This document shows positions 41,472 through 50,576 of a stretch of 64,000 nt of DNA, in pieces. Below the pieces are notes generated by a model. That model was not told the DNA's origin, did no database searches, and saw only the letters and a program-made list of their open reading frames with translations. The stretch spans positions 82,522 to 146,521 of the forward strand of contig JUEP01000005.1 in the NCBI GenBank assembly GCA_000817105.1, read 5' to 3'. The position numbers were made by a program, and so were the translations under genes. The stretch's first letter is position 1; each line of letters starts with the position of its first letter. This DNA comes from a marine actinobacterium MedAcidi-G3. GTDB lineage: Bacteria; Actinomycetota; Acidimicrobiia; Acidimicrobiales; Poriferisodalaceae.

Positions 41472-42485
41472 TCAGGGTACCGACGGAGAGGTCGTCCATT
41501 CGCGCCAACCATCTTCGATCTCAATTATCTCAGCTGGATCAATAAGCCGTTCGACTAGGTCTTCCAAAATTTTGTGTGCGTCGCGTTGAGGAACTGCGAT
41601 CTTTAATTCAGCGTCGGGGTCGTGTAGGAGTCGAGCGTCCGCAGCAAAAGGCACTAGATCCAGATCGATGCCGACTGCGGAAACAATAACGGTATCTCGC
41701 CCATCTAACGACACACCTTTTGCAACCGCCGGAACCGCCTCTTTCAAGTTCGTTCTTTGGATGGGAGGTGCTGCAGCAGAAAGCCGCCTCATACCGATCC
41801 TTTCGGGCTGAGAGATAAGGTGCGCCCTCAACCACCGTTCAGAACCAAGACGATTCAGCGGGTGAGGTTCGGCGCCTGGTACGCGGTGTGTCCGCACAAC
41901 ATTGGCTACTTGCTGAATCGCTTGTGCTGTGGGTAGTTCTCCATAAAGGAGCCCGAATGCTTCTCGATCGTGCGCACCTACTCCAACATCAATACGATCT
42001 CCGTTTTCGCCCGAGACAATTCTTGCGACTTCGAGGCCCTCAACTTCCCCGACGGTCACACCGTGTTCGAAGATCACATCAAGACCTGACTCTTCTAGCG
42101 TTGCGATCAGCTCGGCTGCACCTGCGGATTTTGTTTCAGCTAGCGGTTCAGCAGGCGTAGCCTCCTTTACTTGATCGTCTTCAATTTCGAGAACTGTGAT
42201 TGGCCCAGAAAACAAAGAAGCGCGGCGCGCCAAAACGCCTCCGGCTCCCGTGGTGAATAAATGGATTTCATCACCGGTTGAACGAGCTGACGAAGCTAAC
42301 GCTCCACCTAGGGCGCGATTATGGCGTTCCTCGGCGAGCACAGCCACGCTGCCGTCGCTCAGCTTCGCTGATGCGCCGTCGTCGGTTCCCAGGAGTTCTT
42401 TGACCGACAACTCCAAGTGAGCACTCACGATTGAGCGGAGCTTCATCGCGTGTAATTGACGGCGGCGTTCCGGATCTAGCGCCAC
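41472..42485 (-). CDS. Unknown protein between rpmE and prfA
   Basis: I do not recognise this 337-residue protein. It looks soluble, acidic and alpha/beta, with no signal peptide or membrane helix. Notable patches are an N-terminal RRRQLHAMKLRSIVSAHLEL, FTTGAGGVLARRASLFSG, and RTHRVPGAEPHPLNRLGSER, the last being the most basic and possibly nucleic-acid contacting. It is inserted in an otherwise conserved rho-rpmE-prfA order, 8 bases after rpmE and 4 bases before prfA, so it is cotranscribed with translation genes. Confidence 0.7.
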   Translation of the reverse strand: MALDPERRRQLHAMKLRSIVSAHLELSVKELLGTDDGASAKLSDGSVAVLAEERHNRALGGALASSARSTGDEIHLFTTGAGGVLARRASLFSGPITVLEIEDDQVKEATPAEPLAETKSAGAAELIATLEESGLDVIFEHGVTVGEVEGLEVARIVSGENGDRIDVGVGAHDREAFGLLYGELPTAQAIQQVANVVRTHRVPGAEPHPLNRLGSERWLRAHLISQPERIGMRRLSAAAPPIQRTNLKEAVPAVAKGVSLDGRDTVIVSAVGIDLDLVPFAADARLLHDPDAELKIAVPQRDAHKILEDLVERLIDPAEIIEIEDGWREWTTSPSVP

Positions 42486-42493
42486 TAGTCGAC

Positions 42494-42775
42494 TTATTCT
42501 TCGGCCTCGTCAGAGTTCTGTTCTGAACCACGACGACGCCCATAGCGCCGTTCGAATCTTTCTACTCGTCCAGCGGTATCCACGATCTTCATTTGTCCTG
42601 TAAAGAATGGATGACTGGCGCTCGACAGCTCGACCGTGACAAGCGGGTACTCGGTACCATCCTCCCAAACAACCGTGTCACTTGTTTCTACTGTTGATTG
42701 GGTGATGAAGGAAAACTCAGCACCAGCGTCGCGAAATACGACCGGTCGGTAATTGGGGTGGATATCACTTTTCAT
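42494..42775 (-). CDS. rpmE: Ribosomal protein bL31, type B (zinc-independent form)
   Basis: From the ATG at 42775 the protein is 93 residues and starts [16 protein letters not shown], the type B L31 pattern, followed by [10 protein letters not shown] and [16 protein letters not shown]. No CxxC zinc pair is present, so this is the C-minus form that replaces the zinc form in low zinc. A basic-acidic tail ([13 protein letters not shown]) extends beyond the core. It sits in the usual place after rho. Confidence 0.9.
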   Translation of the reverse strand: MKSDIHPNYRPVVFRDAGAEFSFITQSTVETSDTVVWEDGTEYPLVTVELSSASHPFFTGQMKIVDTAGRVERFERRYGRRRGSEQNSDEAEE

Positions 42776-42854
42776 GATGGAACCATTCTGGCGGATACTT
42801 CGACGAATCGCACACCGTAGGACACAATTCCCTGCCATCTCTTTCTAATGATGT

Positions 42855-44384
42855 CTAGCCGTCTCTCGATACTGCCAATTGGGCAAGGATTTGTTGATTG
42901 GAGCTGGTCGCATTTATTTGCTCCAATACCCAGTCAATCGCTGAACCCGGTTCCTGGTCTTCGATTGCGATTAGAGCATCTGCAAGGGCCTGTCCAGCTA
43001 AGGCCCGGTCATCACCTTTCAGCCGGTGGAGTTCACGTGTGCAAGATGCAACCAAATCGATGGCGGGATACACCCGTCGATCAGCGGCTCTCCGATCGAG
43101 CCGCACTAAAGAGTTAGCTGTTCCTTGCAGTGATTCAAGGATCATTTCATCCAAGTGCCAACCAGTTTCGACAGCGGCAGTGGCCATAACTGTTAACGAT
43201 CCGCCTTCTTCCAGAGCTCGGGCGGCGCCGAAGAAACGTTTCGGGGGATATAACGCTCCCGCTGCCACCCCTTCAACCAGTACTTTGCCATTACCAGGCG
43301 CTGCCATGTTGTATGCCCTTGCTAGTCGGCTAAGGCCATCAACAAGAATTACGACGTCTAAGCCGCCTTCCACCATTCTTTTCGCACGTTCTAAGGTCAG
43401 TTCTGCTACTTGGATATGCTCTTCGGCTGGCCTATCGAAGGTTGACGCCAAGACTTCACCTTCAACTACATCTGCAATCTCAGTGACCTCCTCAGGTCGC
43501 TCATCAATCAACAAGACAATCAAGTGAAGGTCTGGGTGGTTGGTTTCCAAGGCAACAGCTAGCTCCCTGATGGTGGATGTTTTCCCACATTCAGGTGGCG
43601 AAACAATGAGCCCGCGCTGGCCTTTACCAATAGGTGCCACAAGGTCTACAACTCGAGCAGTGCAATTTTCTGCGCCAGCAAGCTCTAGATTCAAAGCCTC
43701 TCGAGGGTGCACGGCTTTGAGATCTTCAAACAAATGCCTCTCACGTGTGTCACCAGGTTGAGATCCGTTAATTTCATCGATTTGCACCAACGCAGGATTT
43801 TTTTCGTTCCGCGCAGCAGGGCGACTCGCCCCCTTCACGATGTCTCCCTTTCTTAACCCATGAGTTCGAACTTGTTTCGCAGCTACATAAACATCATCGT
43901 TAGAAGGTAGCGGCCCTCTGGTCCGCAGAAATCCGTACCCCTCGTCTCGGAGATCAAGAATTCCCTCACATTCGACCGGATCCCCCTGCCAGTTGTCATC
44001 TTTATCTCGTTCGCGTCCGCGACGACGACGCCGCCGATTACCAGGTTCCCCAACACCTGCATCTTCACTATCGTTATCTGATTTGGTTACCCCTTCTCCG
44101 CCTTTCTGAACTTCATCTTCATTGAGAGACGAACCGTCGGGGGCGTTGGCTGGTTCAGTTTGAACCACATCCGCACTATCTGATTCAGCTGTGCGTCTAA
44201 CCCGTCGAGTAGAGACTTCACCACCGGTGGCTTCTTGGCCAACTGATGGTCCTTTCAAAAGGTCATCAATGATGGTGGCTTTTCGCGCTCGAGGGGCAAT
44301 TTCAATTCCTAGAGCGCCGGCCATAACTACTAGATCGTCCCGAGACTTTGCTTCAAGAAGCGCTCGGTCTGGCTGGTCTGACAT
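42855..44384 (-). CDS. rho: Transcription termination factor Rho
   Basis: Rho is the hexameric RNA helicase that ends transcription. The 509 residues have an N-terminal SAP-like helix region, an acidic/basic insert (about 50-130, with a run of arginines near 117-125), the cold-shock-like RNA site (GYGFLRTRG), and the RecA-like motor with LIVLLIDERPEEVTEI and RLDRRAADRRVYPAID. The P-loop reads SPPECGKTS where the usual form is PPKAGKT, so the Lys and Ala before GKT are Glu and Cys. AGAGG lies before the ATG. Confidence 0.95.
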   Translation of the reverse strand: MSDQPDRALLEAKSRDDLVVMAGALGIEIAPRARKATIIDDLLKGPSVGQEATGGEVSTRRVRRTAESDSADVVQTEPANAPDGSSLNEDEVQKGGEGVTKSDNDSEDAGVGEPGNRRRRRRGRERDKDDNWQGDPVECEGILDLRDEGYGFLRTRGPLPSNDDVYVAAKQVRTHGLRKGDIVKGASRPAARNEKNPALVQIDEINGSQPGDTRERHLFEDLKAVHPREALNLELAGAENCTARVVDLVAPIGKGQRGLIVSPPECGKTSTIRELAVALETNHPDLHLIVLLIDERPEEVTEIADVVEGEVLASTFDRPAEEHIQVAELTLERAKRMVEGGLDVVILVDGLSRLARAYNMAAPGNGKVLVEGVAAGALYPPKRFFGAARALEEGGSLTVMATAAVETGWHLDEMILESLQGTANSLVRLDRRAADRRVYPAIDLVASCTRELHRLKGDDRALAGQALADALIAIEDQEPGSAIDWVLEQINATSSNQQILAQLAVSRDG

Positions 44385-44565
44385 TTAATCCTCTTAGTCT
44401 CGGAGCAGATGGAATGCACCGGGATGTCGTTTCGGGCCGTTCATCTAGGTCGGGCCGGCAGTCGCCGAACAGATTCGGTTGCCCGATTCACCAACGGCGT
44501 GAGCAAAAGAACGGTGGCTGCAGGCTACTCATACGGCAGGGCCACTCACAACGTTATGGCGATTC
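44385..44565 (-). other. 181-base gap between thrC and rho, where thrB is expected
   Basis: In the mycobacterial order thrC is followed by thrB (homoserine kinase) and then rho. Here the space holds no open frame of useful length on either strand. It presumably carries the rho leader and promoter. Short direct GGGCCG repeats are seen but no clear hairpin. Confidence 0.5.
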
Positions 44566-45969
44566 TCAAATAGTGGATGCAGCAGAAACAAAATCCATAA
44601 CAACCGAAAGCTCGTTTGGTAAATCGACACATCGTTCCGTTTTATGCATCAGTCCAGCAATTTCAGCGGGTTGCGGGACAGCGATGCCTGTTGCTTCCTC
44701 GACAACACTGTTGAATTTGGCTGGATGGGCTGTCGCCATTACCGCTGCCGGGCCATCAAGTAATTTCATTCCCCGGATCACATGGACCCCGACAGCAGTG
44801 TGTGGGTCTAAGAATTCTTTTTGAGTCGAGTAAAGGCCAGAGATTTCTCTTTCCACCTCAGCTTCAGAGACTCGATCTGCATCAAACAAGTTTCGCATTC
44901 GTTTCGCTACGGCTTTCTGGAGAGTCATCGAACCAGAGGACCGAAAATCGCGCATCGCAGCTCCCAGCCAAACAGAATCTCTGTCACTTAGATCAAAGAG
45001 CAAGCGTTCAAAATTACTTGATACTTGGATGTCCATTGCCGGACTCGTCGATGGCTCAACGTCCTGAATTTTCATTACCCCTGACGAGAGTGTCCGAGTC
45101 AAAATATCGTTGTGGTTACTTGCGATTATCAATCTGTTAATTGGCAAACCCATCCGGGAGGCAATATATCCAGCCAGTATGTTGCCAAAATTGCCGGTTG
45201 GAACACAGAAAGAAATTGGTTGATTCGGCCCAGCTATTCGAGTCGCTGTCGTGAAGTAGTAAACCGTTTGAGCAGCAACTCGGGCCCAATTGATGCTGTT
45301 GACCGCAGCTAGCTTGTGCCGCTCACGGAATTGAAGGTCAGAGAACATTGCCTTAACCAAGTCCTGACAGTCATCAAAGGTTCCATCGATAGCGACGTTG
45401 TGAATATTGGAGCTCGCGACCGTGGTCATTTGTCGTCGTTGCACATCCGAAACACGCCCGCGAGGGTGAAGCATTACGAGTTCAATCCCACTTCGGTCTT
45501 TACAAGCTTCGATTGCGGCACTGCCCGTGTCTCCGGAAGTAGCGCCAACAATCGTCACACCTGCATCACGTTTGGTTAGTTCATATTCGAATAGTCGCCC
45601 TAATAGTTGAAGCGCTACATCTTTGAACGAAAAGGTAGGCCCCCAATAGAGTTCGGCTAGGAAGCGATCGTCGCCAACATCGGCCGGCAACGGCTTCACC
45701 GGAACCACGTCTGGGTGACGAAATGTTGAGTATGAATCTTCAATCATGTTCCCCAGATCATTCGAATCGATTGATGGCGAAACAAAAGGTTCCAAAACTC
45801 GCGTCGCTATCTCGCTGTAGGACATTTCGGCAAAGGAACGAAGATCAGCCGCAGTCAGAGTAGGAAACTCAACCGGAACGTAGAGCCCACCATCAACTGC
45901 TAACCCAGCTAGCAGGGCATCACTAAATTCAAGAACCGGCGCTTCACCGCGCGTGCTCTGATACTTCAC
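44566..45969 (-). CDS. thrC: Threonine synthase (long form)
   Basis: ThrC converts O-phosphohomoserine to threonine with PLP. The 467 residues are of the long type seen in Escherichia coli and yeast: an N-terminal MKYQSTRGEAPVLEFSDALL, GLAVDGGLYVPVEFP, the PLP lysine in GPTFSFKDVALQLLGRL, VGATSGDTGSAAIEA and VPTGNFGNILAGYIA. Mycobacteria use a shorter type, so this is a different lineage of the enzyme at the same site. AGGAG precedes the GTG. It follows hom by 22 bases. Confidence 0.95.
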   Translation of the reverse strand: MKYQSTRGEAPVLEFSDALLAGLAVDGGLYVPVEFPTLTAADLRSFAEMSYSEIATRVLEPFVSPSIDSNDLGNMIEDSYSTFRHPDVVPVKPLPADVGDDRFLAELYWGPTFSFKDVALQLLGRLFEYELTKRDAGVTIVGATSGDTGSAAIEACKDRSGIELVMLHPRGRVSDVQRRQMTTVASSNIHNVAIDGTFDDCQDLVKAMFSDLQFRERHKLAAVNSINWARVAAQTVYYFTTATRIAGPNQPISFCVPTGNFGNILAGYIASRMGLPINRLIIASNHNDILTRTLSSGVMKIQDVEPSTSPAMDIQVSSNFERLLFDLSDRDSVWLGAAMRDFRSSGSMTLQKAVAKRMRNLFDADRVSEAEVEREISGLYSTQKEFLDPHTAVGVHVIRGMKLLDGPAAVMATAHPAKFNSVVEEATGIAVPQPAEIAGLMHKTERCVDLPNELSVVMDFVSAASTI

Positions 45970-45991
45970 TGTCGAACAATCTCCTGCGTAA

Positions 45992-47284
45992 TTATTCAGC
46001 TATAACCCGAATTAAGGCCCCTATGTCACGAACCTCTTCTAAGTTCCGCAACTCACGTAATGTCGACTGGAGGTCAGCTTCGCGTGCCTCATGGGTAATG
46101 AATACCAGATGAGCTATTTCTCCATGGCCTTGTTGTTCCATCGACTGAATTGAAACACCGTGCTCGCCAAAGACGCTGGCTACGGCAGCCAAAACGCCTG
46201 GCCGATCTTCGACGTCTAGCTGAAGATAAAAAGCGCTACTGGTCTCATCGATGGCTCGAATGGGGAAATCTGATAGCAACCCCATGTCGCTCGATACTCC
46301 CTGTTGAAGATTTCTCGCAGCAGAGATTACGTCTCCAAGGATTGCCGAGGCCGTCGGCCCTCCACCAGCACCGCGACCGTAAAGCATGAGATTACCCACC
46401 TCGGAACCCTCTAGGAACACAGCGTTGAAGCTTTCTCGAACTGCCGCTAACGGATGATTTTTAGACACCATCGTCGGATGAACTCTCACGGCTACTTGCT
46501 CACCATCCGACTCTGCCACCGCTAGTAATTTAATGACGTGTCCCATATGCGATGCAGCAGCTATGTCATCTTTGGAAATTTGACTTATACCCTCTTGGTA
46601 GACATCACCGGCAACTACTTTCGCCCCAAACGCAATGGTTGCCAGAATTGCTGCTTTAGCAGCCGCATCGCCGCCTTCGACATCGGCAGTTGGGTCTGCT
46701 TCAGCAAAACCGAGGTTCTGCGCCTCAGCAAGAACGTCGGCATAGTCGGCGCCGTCTTCAGTCATCTTCGTCAAAATAAAGTTGGTTGTACCATTAACGA
46801 TCCCCATCACGCGATGTATTCGTTCCCCGGCAAGAGATTCTCGCAGAACTCGGATCAAAGGGACTCCGCCTGCTACTGCTGCCTCGAAGAAGAGATCAAC
46901 GCCACCCGTAGCGGCAGCTTCAAAAAGTTCTTGGCCAACGTTGGCAACCAATTCTTTGTTGGCCGTAATCACCGGCTTTCCTGACTTAAGCGAGTCAATA
47001 ACCAGTTGACGAGCTGGTTCTATTCCACCAATAGTTTCAACAACTACATCAACAATGGGAGAGTTAACGAGCCCTGGAGCATCACGAGTAAAAAGTTTTT
47101 GAGGGATATCGGCTTCTCGGTCAGCAGACAAGTTCCGAACCGCTATCCCCGCCAACTCGAGTCGAATTCCAGTACGCGCTGCTATTCGATCCGCGTCATT
47201 ATGGATAATTCTGGCTAAGGCGCCGCCAACTGTTCCGCAACCTAGGAGCGCTACGCGGATGGTTGAATCTGATTCCGACTGCAT
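45992..47284 (-). CDS. hom: Homoserine dehydrogenase
   Basis: Hom reduces aspartate semialdehyde to homoserine, the branch to threonine and methionine. The 430 residues show the NAD(P) fold VALLGCGTVGGALARII, ITANKELVANVGQELF, FEAAVAGGVPLIRVLRESLAG and GIVNGTTNFILTKM, then a C-terminal ACT domain (residues about 345-430, starting DVEDRPGVLAAVASVF) for threonine feedback. The frame opens at 47353 but the ATG at 47284 fits. It follows lysA by 82 bases. Confidence 0.96.
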   Translation of the reverse strand: MQSESDSTIRVALLGCGTVGGALARIIHNDADRIAARTGIRLELAGIAVRNLSADREADIPQKLFTRDAPGLVNSPIVDVVVETIGGIEPARQLVIDSLKSGKPVITANKELVANVGQELFEAAATGGVDLFFEAAVAGGVPLIRVLRESLAGERIHRVMGIVNGTTNFILTKMTEDGADYADVLAEAQNLGFAEADPTADVEGGDAAAKAAILATIAFGAKVVAGDVYQEGISQISKDDIAAASHMGHVIKLLAVAESDGEQVAVRVHPTMVSKNHPLAAVRESFNAVFLEGSEVGNLMLYGRGAGGGPTASAILGDVISAARNLQQGVSSDMGLLSDFPIRAIDETSSAFYLQLDVEDRPGVLAAVASVFGEHGVSIQSMEQQGHGEIAHLVFITHEAREADLQSTLRELRNLEEVRDIGALIRVIAE

Positions 47285-47366
47285 AACCCCAACCGTACCG
47301 GTCGAAGCACCTCTTCTTTGGTTCGATTGTTCACTACGACAGATGAACCACAAAGGACATAGTTAA

Positions 47367-48659
47367 TCAGTCGACATCCAGAGTCATCAGATCTTCAACG
47401 GATTCTCCACGAATAACGAGTCGCGATTCGCCCTTGGAGACAAAGATTACCGGCGGACGCGGCATCCGATTGTAAGTACTAGCCATCGAATATCCGTAAG
47501 CGCCTGTTACCGGGGTTGCTAGAAAATCTCCTACTCTCAGATTGTCTGGCAAACAAGCTTCTCGAACAATCACATCACTCGACTCGCAATGCTTTCCGAC
47601 AATCCGGGCTACAGCGTTTCTCGCCTCCGTCACTCTGCTCGGCACGAAGGCCGTATATCCGCTGCCATATAGCATCGGCCGCGGATTATCACCGAAACCT
47701 CCGTCGACTGCCATATAGGTCCGTATGTCAGGGAGTTCCTTAATAGTTCCTATGGAATAAACAGTTACTCCCGCTTGAGCAGCAATCGACCTACCAGGCT
47801 CGGCAGAAACTCGAGCTTGGACTCCGAGGCTGTCGCAAGCTTGATGCAGCATCTCACCCCATTCAGTAATCGACGGCGCCGACTCTGATTCGAGGTATGC
47901 GACACCCAGGCCTCCACCAACAGATAGTTCAGGCAACCCGAGTGGCTCCGAAAACCTGACAACCACTTCGAGAGCTCGAGCAAAGCTGTCAACCCTAAAT
48001 ACTTGGCTCCCAATGTGTTGGTGGATACCGACCAAGTTGACACCAGAGTTAGCTTTACACTCTTCGACCGCCGCCGCCGCTGCACCAGACTCCAAGCCGA
48101 ATCCAAACTTAGAGTCGTTCTGGCCAGTGGAGACATATTCATGCGTGTGAGCTTCAACTCCTGGCGTCACTCTCAACAAAATTGGAGAAATGATGCCGTC
48201 TTGATCGTGGAGTTCTCGAAGTCGGCGAAGTTCGTCGAATGAGTCAACTACTACTCGCCCGACACCATAAGAGCGCGCTAGAGAAAGCTCATCCACTGAT
48301 TTGTTGTTTCCATGCATGACGATACGTTCCCCAGGAACCTTCGCCAATATCGCAGTTCGAAGCTCACCCTCACTTGCTACATCGAGGTGAAGCCCTTCTT
48401 CAGTAACCAGCCTTGCCATGGCAACACAGAGAAAAGCTTTTCCTGCGTACGCGGTACCTGCGCCGAGTGCGCTTAGAGCCTCGCGACATCTCGAACGGAG
48501 GTGCTCCTCATCATAGATAAATAACGGTGTTCCATATTCGTTCGCCAGATCGTCAACTGCTAAGCCACCGATTTGCAACTCTCCTCGGGAACCAACTTGC
48601 GCAGAATCAGGCAGAAGCGATAACGGAATCGGCTCATTAAATTTTTCTGGTTCGTTCAT
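47367..48659 (-). CDS. lysA: Diaminopimelate decarboxylase
   Basis: LysA decarboxylates meso-diaminopimelate to lysine. The 430 residues begin after the ATG at 48659 (AAGGG upstream) and contain the PLP lysine in GTAYAGKAFLCVA, GVNLVGIHQHIGSQVF, the phosphate-binding VGGGLGVAYLE, SAEPGRSIAAQAGV and the second-active-site Cys region GKHCESSDVIV. The longer frame to 48836 overlaps argS and is not used. It follows argS by 10 bases. Confidence 0.95.
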   Translation of the reverse strand: MNEPEKFNEPIPLSLLPDSAQVGSRGELQIGGLAVDDLANEYGTPLFIYDEEHLRSRCREALSALGAGTAYAGKAFLCVAMARLVTEEGLHLDVASEGELRTAILAKVPGERIVMHGNNKSVDELSLARSYGVGRVVVDSFDELRRLRELHDQDGIISPILLRVTPGVEAHTHEYVSTGQNDSKFGFGLESGAAAAAVEECKANSGVNLVGIHQHIGSQVFRVDSFARALEVVVRFSEPLGLPELSVGGGLGVAYLESESAPSITEWGEMLHQACDSLGVQARVSAEPGRSIAAQAGVTVYSIGTIKELPDIRTYMAVDGGFGDNPRPMLYGSGYTAFVPSRVTEARNAVARIVGKHCESSDVIVREACLPDNLRVGDFLATPVTGAYGYSMASTYNRMPRPPVIFVSKGESRLVIRGESVEDLMTLDVD

Positions 48660-48669
48660 GAGACCCTTC

Positions 48670-50274
48670 TCACATTTGTTCCGGGGCCGTAAGGCCCAGC
48701 AGATCCAGGCCGATAGCGAAGCCAACGCGAGCTGATTCAACCAACCAAAGCCTTGCTTGTTGAATGCCGGCGTCAACATCAGATCTGAGAACTGGACAAT
48801 CATGGTAGAAACCATGAAAAGCTGCTGCGAATTCACGAAGCCATGTGGCTACTCGGTGAGGGGCCCTGTCACGAGCAGCGATTTCAAGAATCTCAGGCAA
48901 CGTTGACAGACAACGAAGAACCTCTAATTCCCGATCATGCGTCAAAAGCCCAACGTCAACCGAATCTAAAGCAGCTCGCTCTATCCCACGGCTAGCAGCT
49001 TCACGTCCAACGGAAGCTATGCGCGCATGTGCGTATTGAACGTAATAGACAGGGTTTTCATTTGCTTGCTTGGAGAGCACGTCAATATCGATAGTTTGCC
49101 GAGAATCAATAGATTGAAGCAAATAGGCAAAGCGAGCTACATCGGGTCCAACGGCTTCGATTAACTCGCTGACTTCAACCATTGTTCCAGTACGTTTCGA
49201 AAGCTTGATCTCTTGGCCATCTTTAACCAGAGTCACATTTTGGCCGATGATGGCTTCGTATGATTCCGACTTGTGTCCCAACATTTGCATCGCAGCCGCC
49301 ATGCGAGGAACATAACCATGATGGTCTGCCCCTAGAACATCAATCACAAGGGCTCCGCGTTCAAACTTTTCGTGATGATAAGCAATATCTGGAACAAAGT
49401 AGGTAGGTTCACCGTCGCTTTTAATTAGGACCCGGTCTTTCTCATCGCCGAATTCAGAGGTCCTTAACCATGTCGCCCCATCTTTCTCATCGATCCATCC
49501 CCCAGCCTTGAGGTCCGCCAGCGCCGCTTCCATGGCTCCAGACTCGACTAGGGCCGTTTCGCTTGCCCAGTGGTCAAATTCAACATTCATCAAAGCCAAA
49601 GATTGCTCAACATCAGCTAGAGCTCTTTTTCGACCCCATACGACAGGGTCCACATCAAGAGGCATTTCCGAAGCCCATTCGGCTACGTATTCTCCGGCAT
49701 AACCATCCTCTGGAAGATCAGTGCCATTTCGACGAGACAGTAACGAAGCTCCAAACAGCTCGGTTTGAAGCCCCCGATCGTTCACGTAGTACTCGGTGAA
49801 TGTTTGATAACCACAACGACGAAATATGCGAGCGAGACTATCTCCATAAGCGCCCCAGCGCCCACCTCCAGCATGAAGTGGGCCAGTCGGATTGGCGGAT
49901 ACGAATTCAAGATTTATCGATTCGTCTTTTCCTATCTCTAGGCGCGAATAACCTTCTTCGCCTTCACCTAGAACTTCGAGCATCACGTCATGCAACCATC
50001 GAGGTGAAAGATAAAAATTAATGAAACCTGGACCTGCAACCTCCATCCTCTCAATTAAAGGATTCGAAAACCGTTCAATTGCTTCAACTAACTCGTTCGC
50101 CAACTCTCGGGGATTTCGGCCCGCTTTCTTAGATATCACCAAGGAGATATTGGAAGACCAATCTCCATGATCACGCAGCGAAGGGCGTTCCATCTGGATC
50201 TCGTTTACAGCAACTTCAATTTTTGACTCTCTTAAAGAGTCCATCAAGGCTGCTGACAAGACTTCGGTGATCAC
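48670..50274 (-). CDS. argS: Arginyl-tRNA synthetase
   Basis: ArgS charges tRNA-Arg. The 534 residues have the N-terminal Add1 domain, the HIGH-like motif as FVSANPTGPLHAGGGRWGAY (HAGG in place of the usual HVGH), the KMSKS-like LVKDGQEIKLSKRTGTMVEV, and a C-terminal anticodon helical bundle with PVYYVQYAHARIASVGREA. Length is slightly short but complete. GGGAG lies seven bases before the GTG. The tRNA-Arg(CCG) gene is 165 bases away on the other strand. Confidence 0.95.
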   Translation of the reverse strand: MITEVLSAALMDSLRESKIEVAVNEIQMERPSLRDHGDWSSNISLVISKKAGRNPRELANELVEAIERFSNPLIERMEVAGPGFINFYLSPRWLHDVMLEVLGEGEEGYSRLEIGKDESINLEFVSANPTGPLHAGGGRWGAYGDSLARIFRRCGYQTFTEYYVNDRGLQTELFGASLLSRRNGTDLPEDGYAGEYVAEWASEMPLDVDPVVWGRKRALADVEQSLALMNVEFDHWASETALVESGAMEAALADLKAGGWIDEKDGATWLRTSEFGDEKDRVLIKSDGEPTYFVPDIAYHHEKFERGALVIDVLGADHHGYVPRMAAAMQMLGHKSESYEAIIGQNVTLVKDGQEIKLSKRTGTMVEVSELIEAVGPDVARFAYLLQSIDSRQTIDIDVLSKQANENPVYYVQYAHARIASVGREAASRGIERAALDSVDVGLLTHDRELEVLRCLSTLPEILEIAARDRAPHRVATWLREFAAAFHGFYHDCPVLRSDVDAGIQQARLWLVESARVGFAIGLDLLGLTAPEQM

Positions 50275-50423
50275 GAGCTCGCTCCCTGTAGGTCAGGATG
50301 GGCATCTTGTAACTACAAAGACGACAAGACAAACTTGACTGTACCGCCGAGACCCTCCTGACTCGAAGCGACTTATAGAGGTGGTTAAATAACTTGCTGT
50401 GTGGAGGGTTCTTCGGAAAGCGA

Positions 50424-50429
50424 TACATT
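50424..50429 (+). promoter_or_regulatory. Candidate -10 hexamer TACATT of tRNA-Arg
   Basis: TACATT ends nine bases before the tRNA 5' end. No good -35 is seen at 16-18 bases upstream. Confidence 0.3.
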
Positions 50430-50438
50430 CGCTTACCC

Positions 50439-50510
50439 GCCCTCGTAGCTCAGGGGATAGAGCAGTGGCTTCCGGAGCCATGAGCGCAGGTTCGAATCCT
50501 GCCGAGGGCG
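50439..50510 (+). tRNA. tRNA-Arg, anticodon CCG
   Basis: The 72 bases fold into a complete cloverleaf. The acceptor stem is GCCCTCG with CGAGGGC plus discriminator G; the D arm is GCTC...GAGC; the anticodon stem GTGGC/GCCAT (one G:T pair) holds loop TTCCGGA with anticodon CCG at 50472-50474; the T arm is GCAGG-TTCGAAT-CCTGC. No CCA is encoded after base 50510. It decodes CGG. Confidence 0.96.
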
Positions 50511-50564
50511 CTAGAAATAAATAAGTCTCAAATAGCGTCCTAGTAAAGTTGCTTCTCCTAAGCG

Positions 50565-50570
50565 TAGATT
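50565..50570 (+). promoter_or_regulatory. Candidate -10 hexamer TAGATT of the FetB-like gene
   Basis: TAGATT lies six bases before the ATG at 50577, the same spacing as other candidate leaderless starts. Confidence 0.4.
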
Positions 50571-50576
50571 CACACC

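Noticed and set aside
42898..43527. Plus-strand open frame of 209 codons opposite rho
   Set aside because: Shadow of rho; composition is Ser/Ala/Arg-rich and no family is recognisable.
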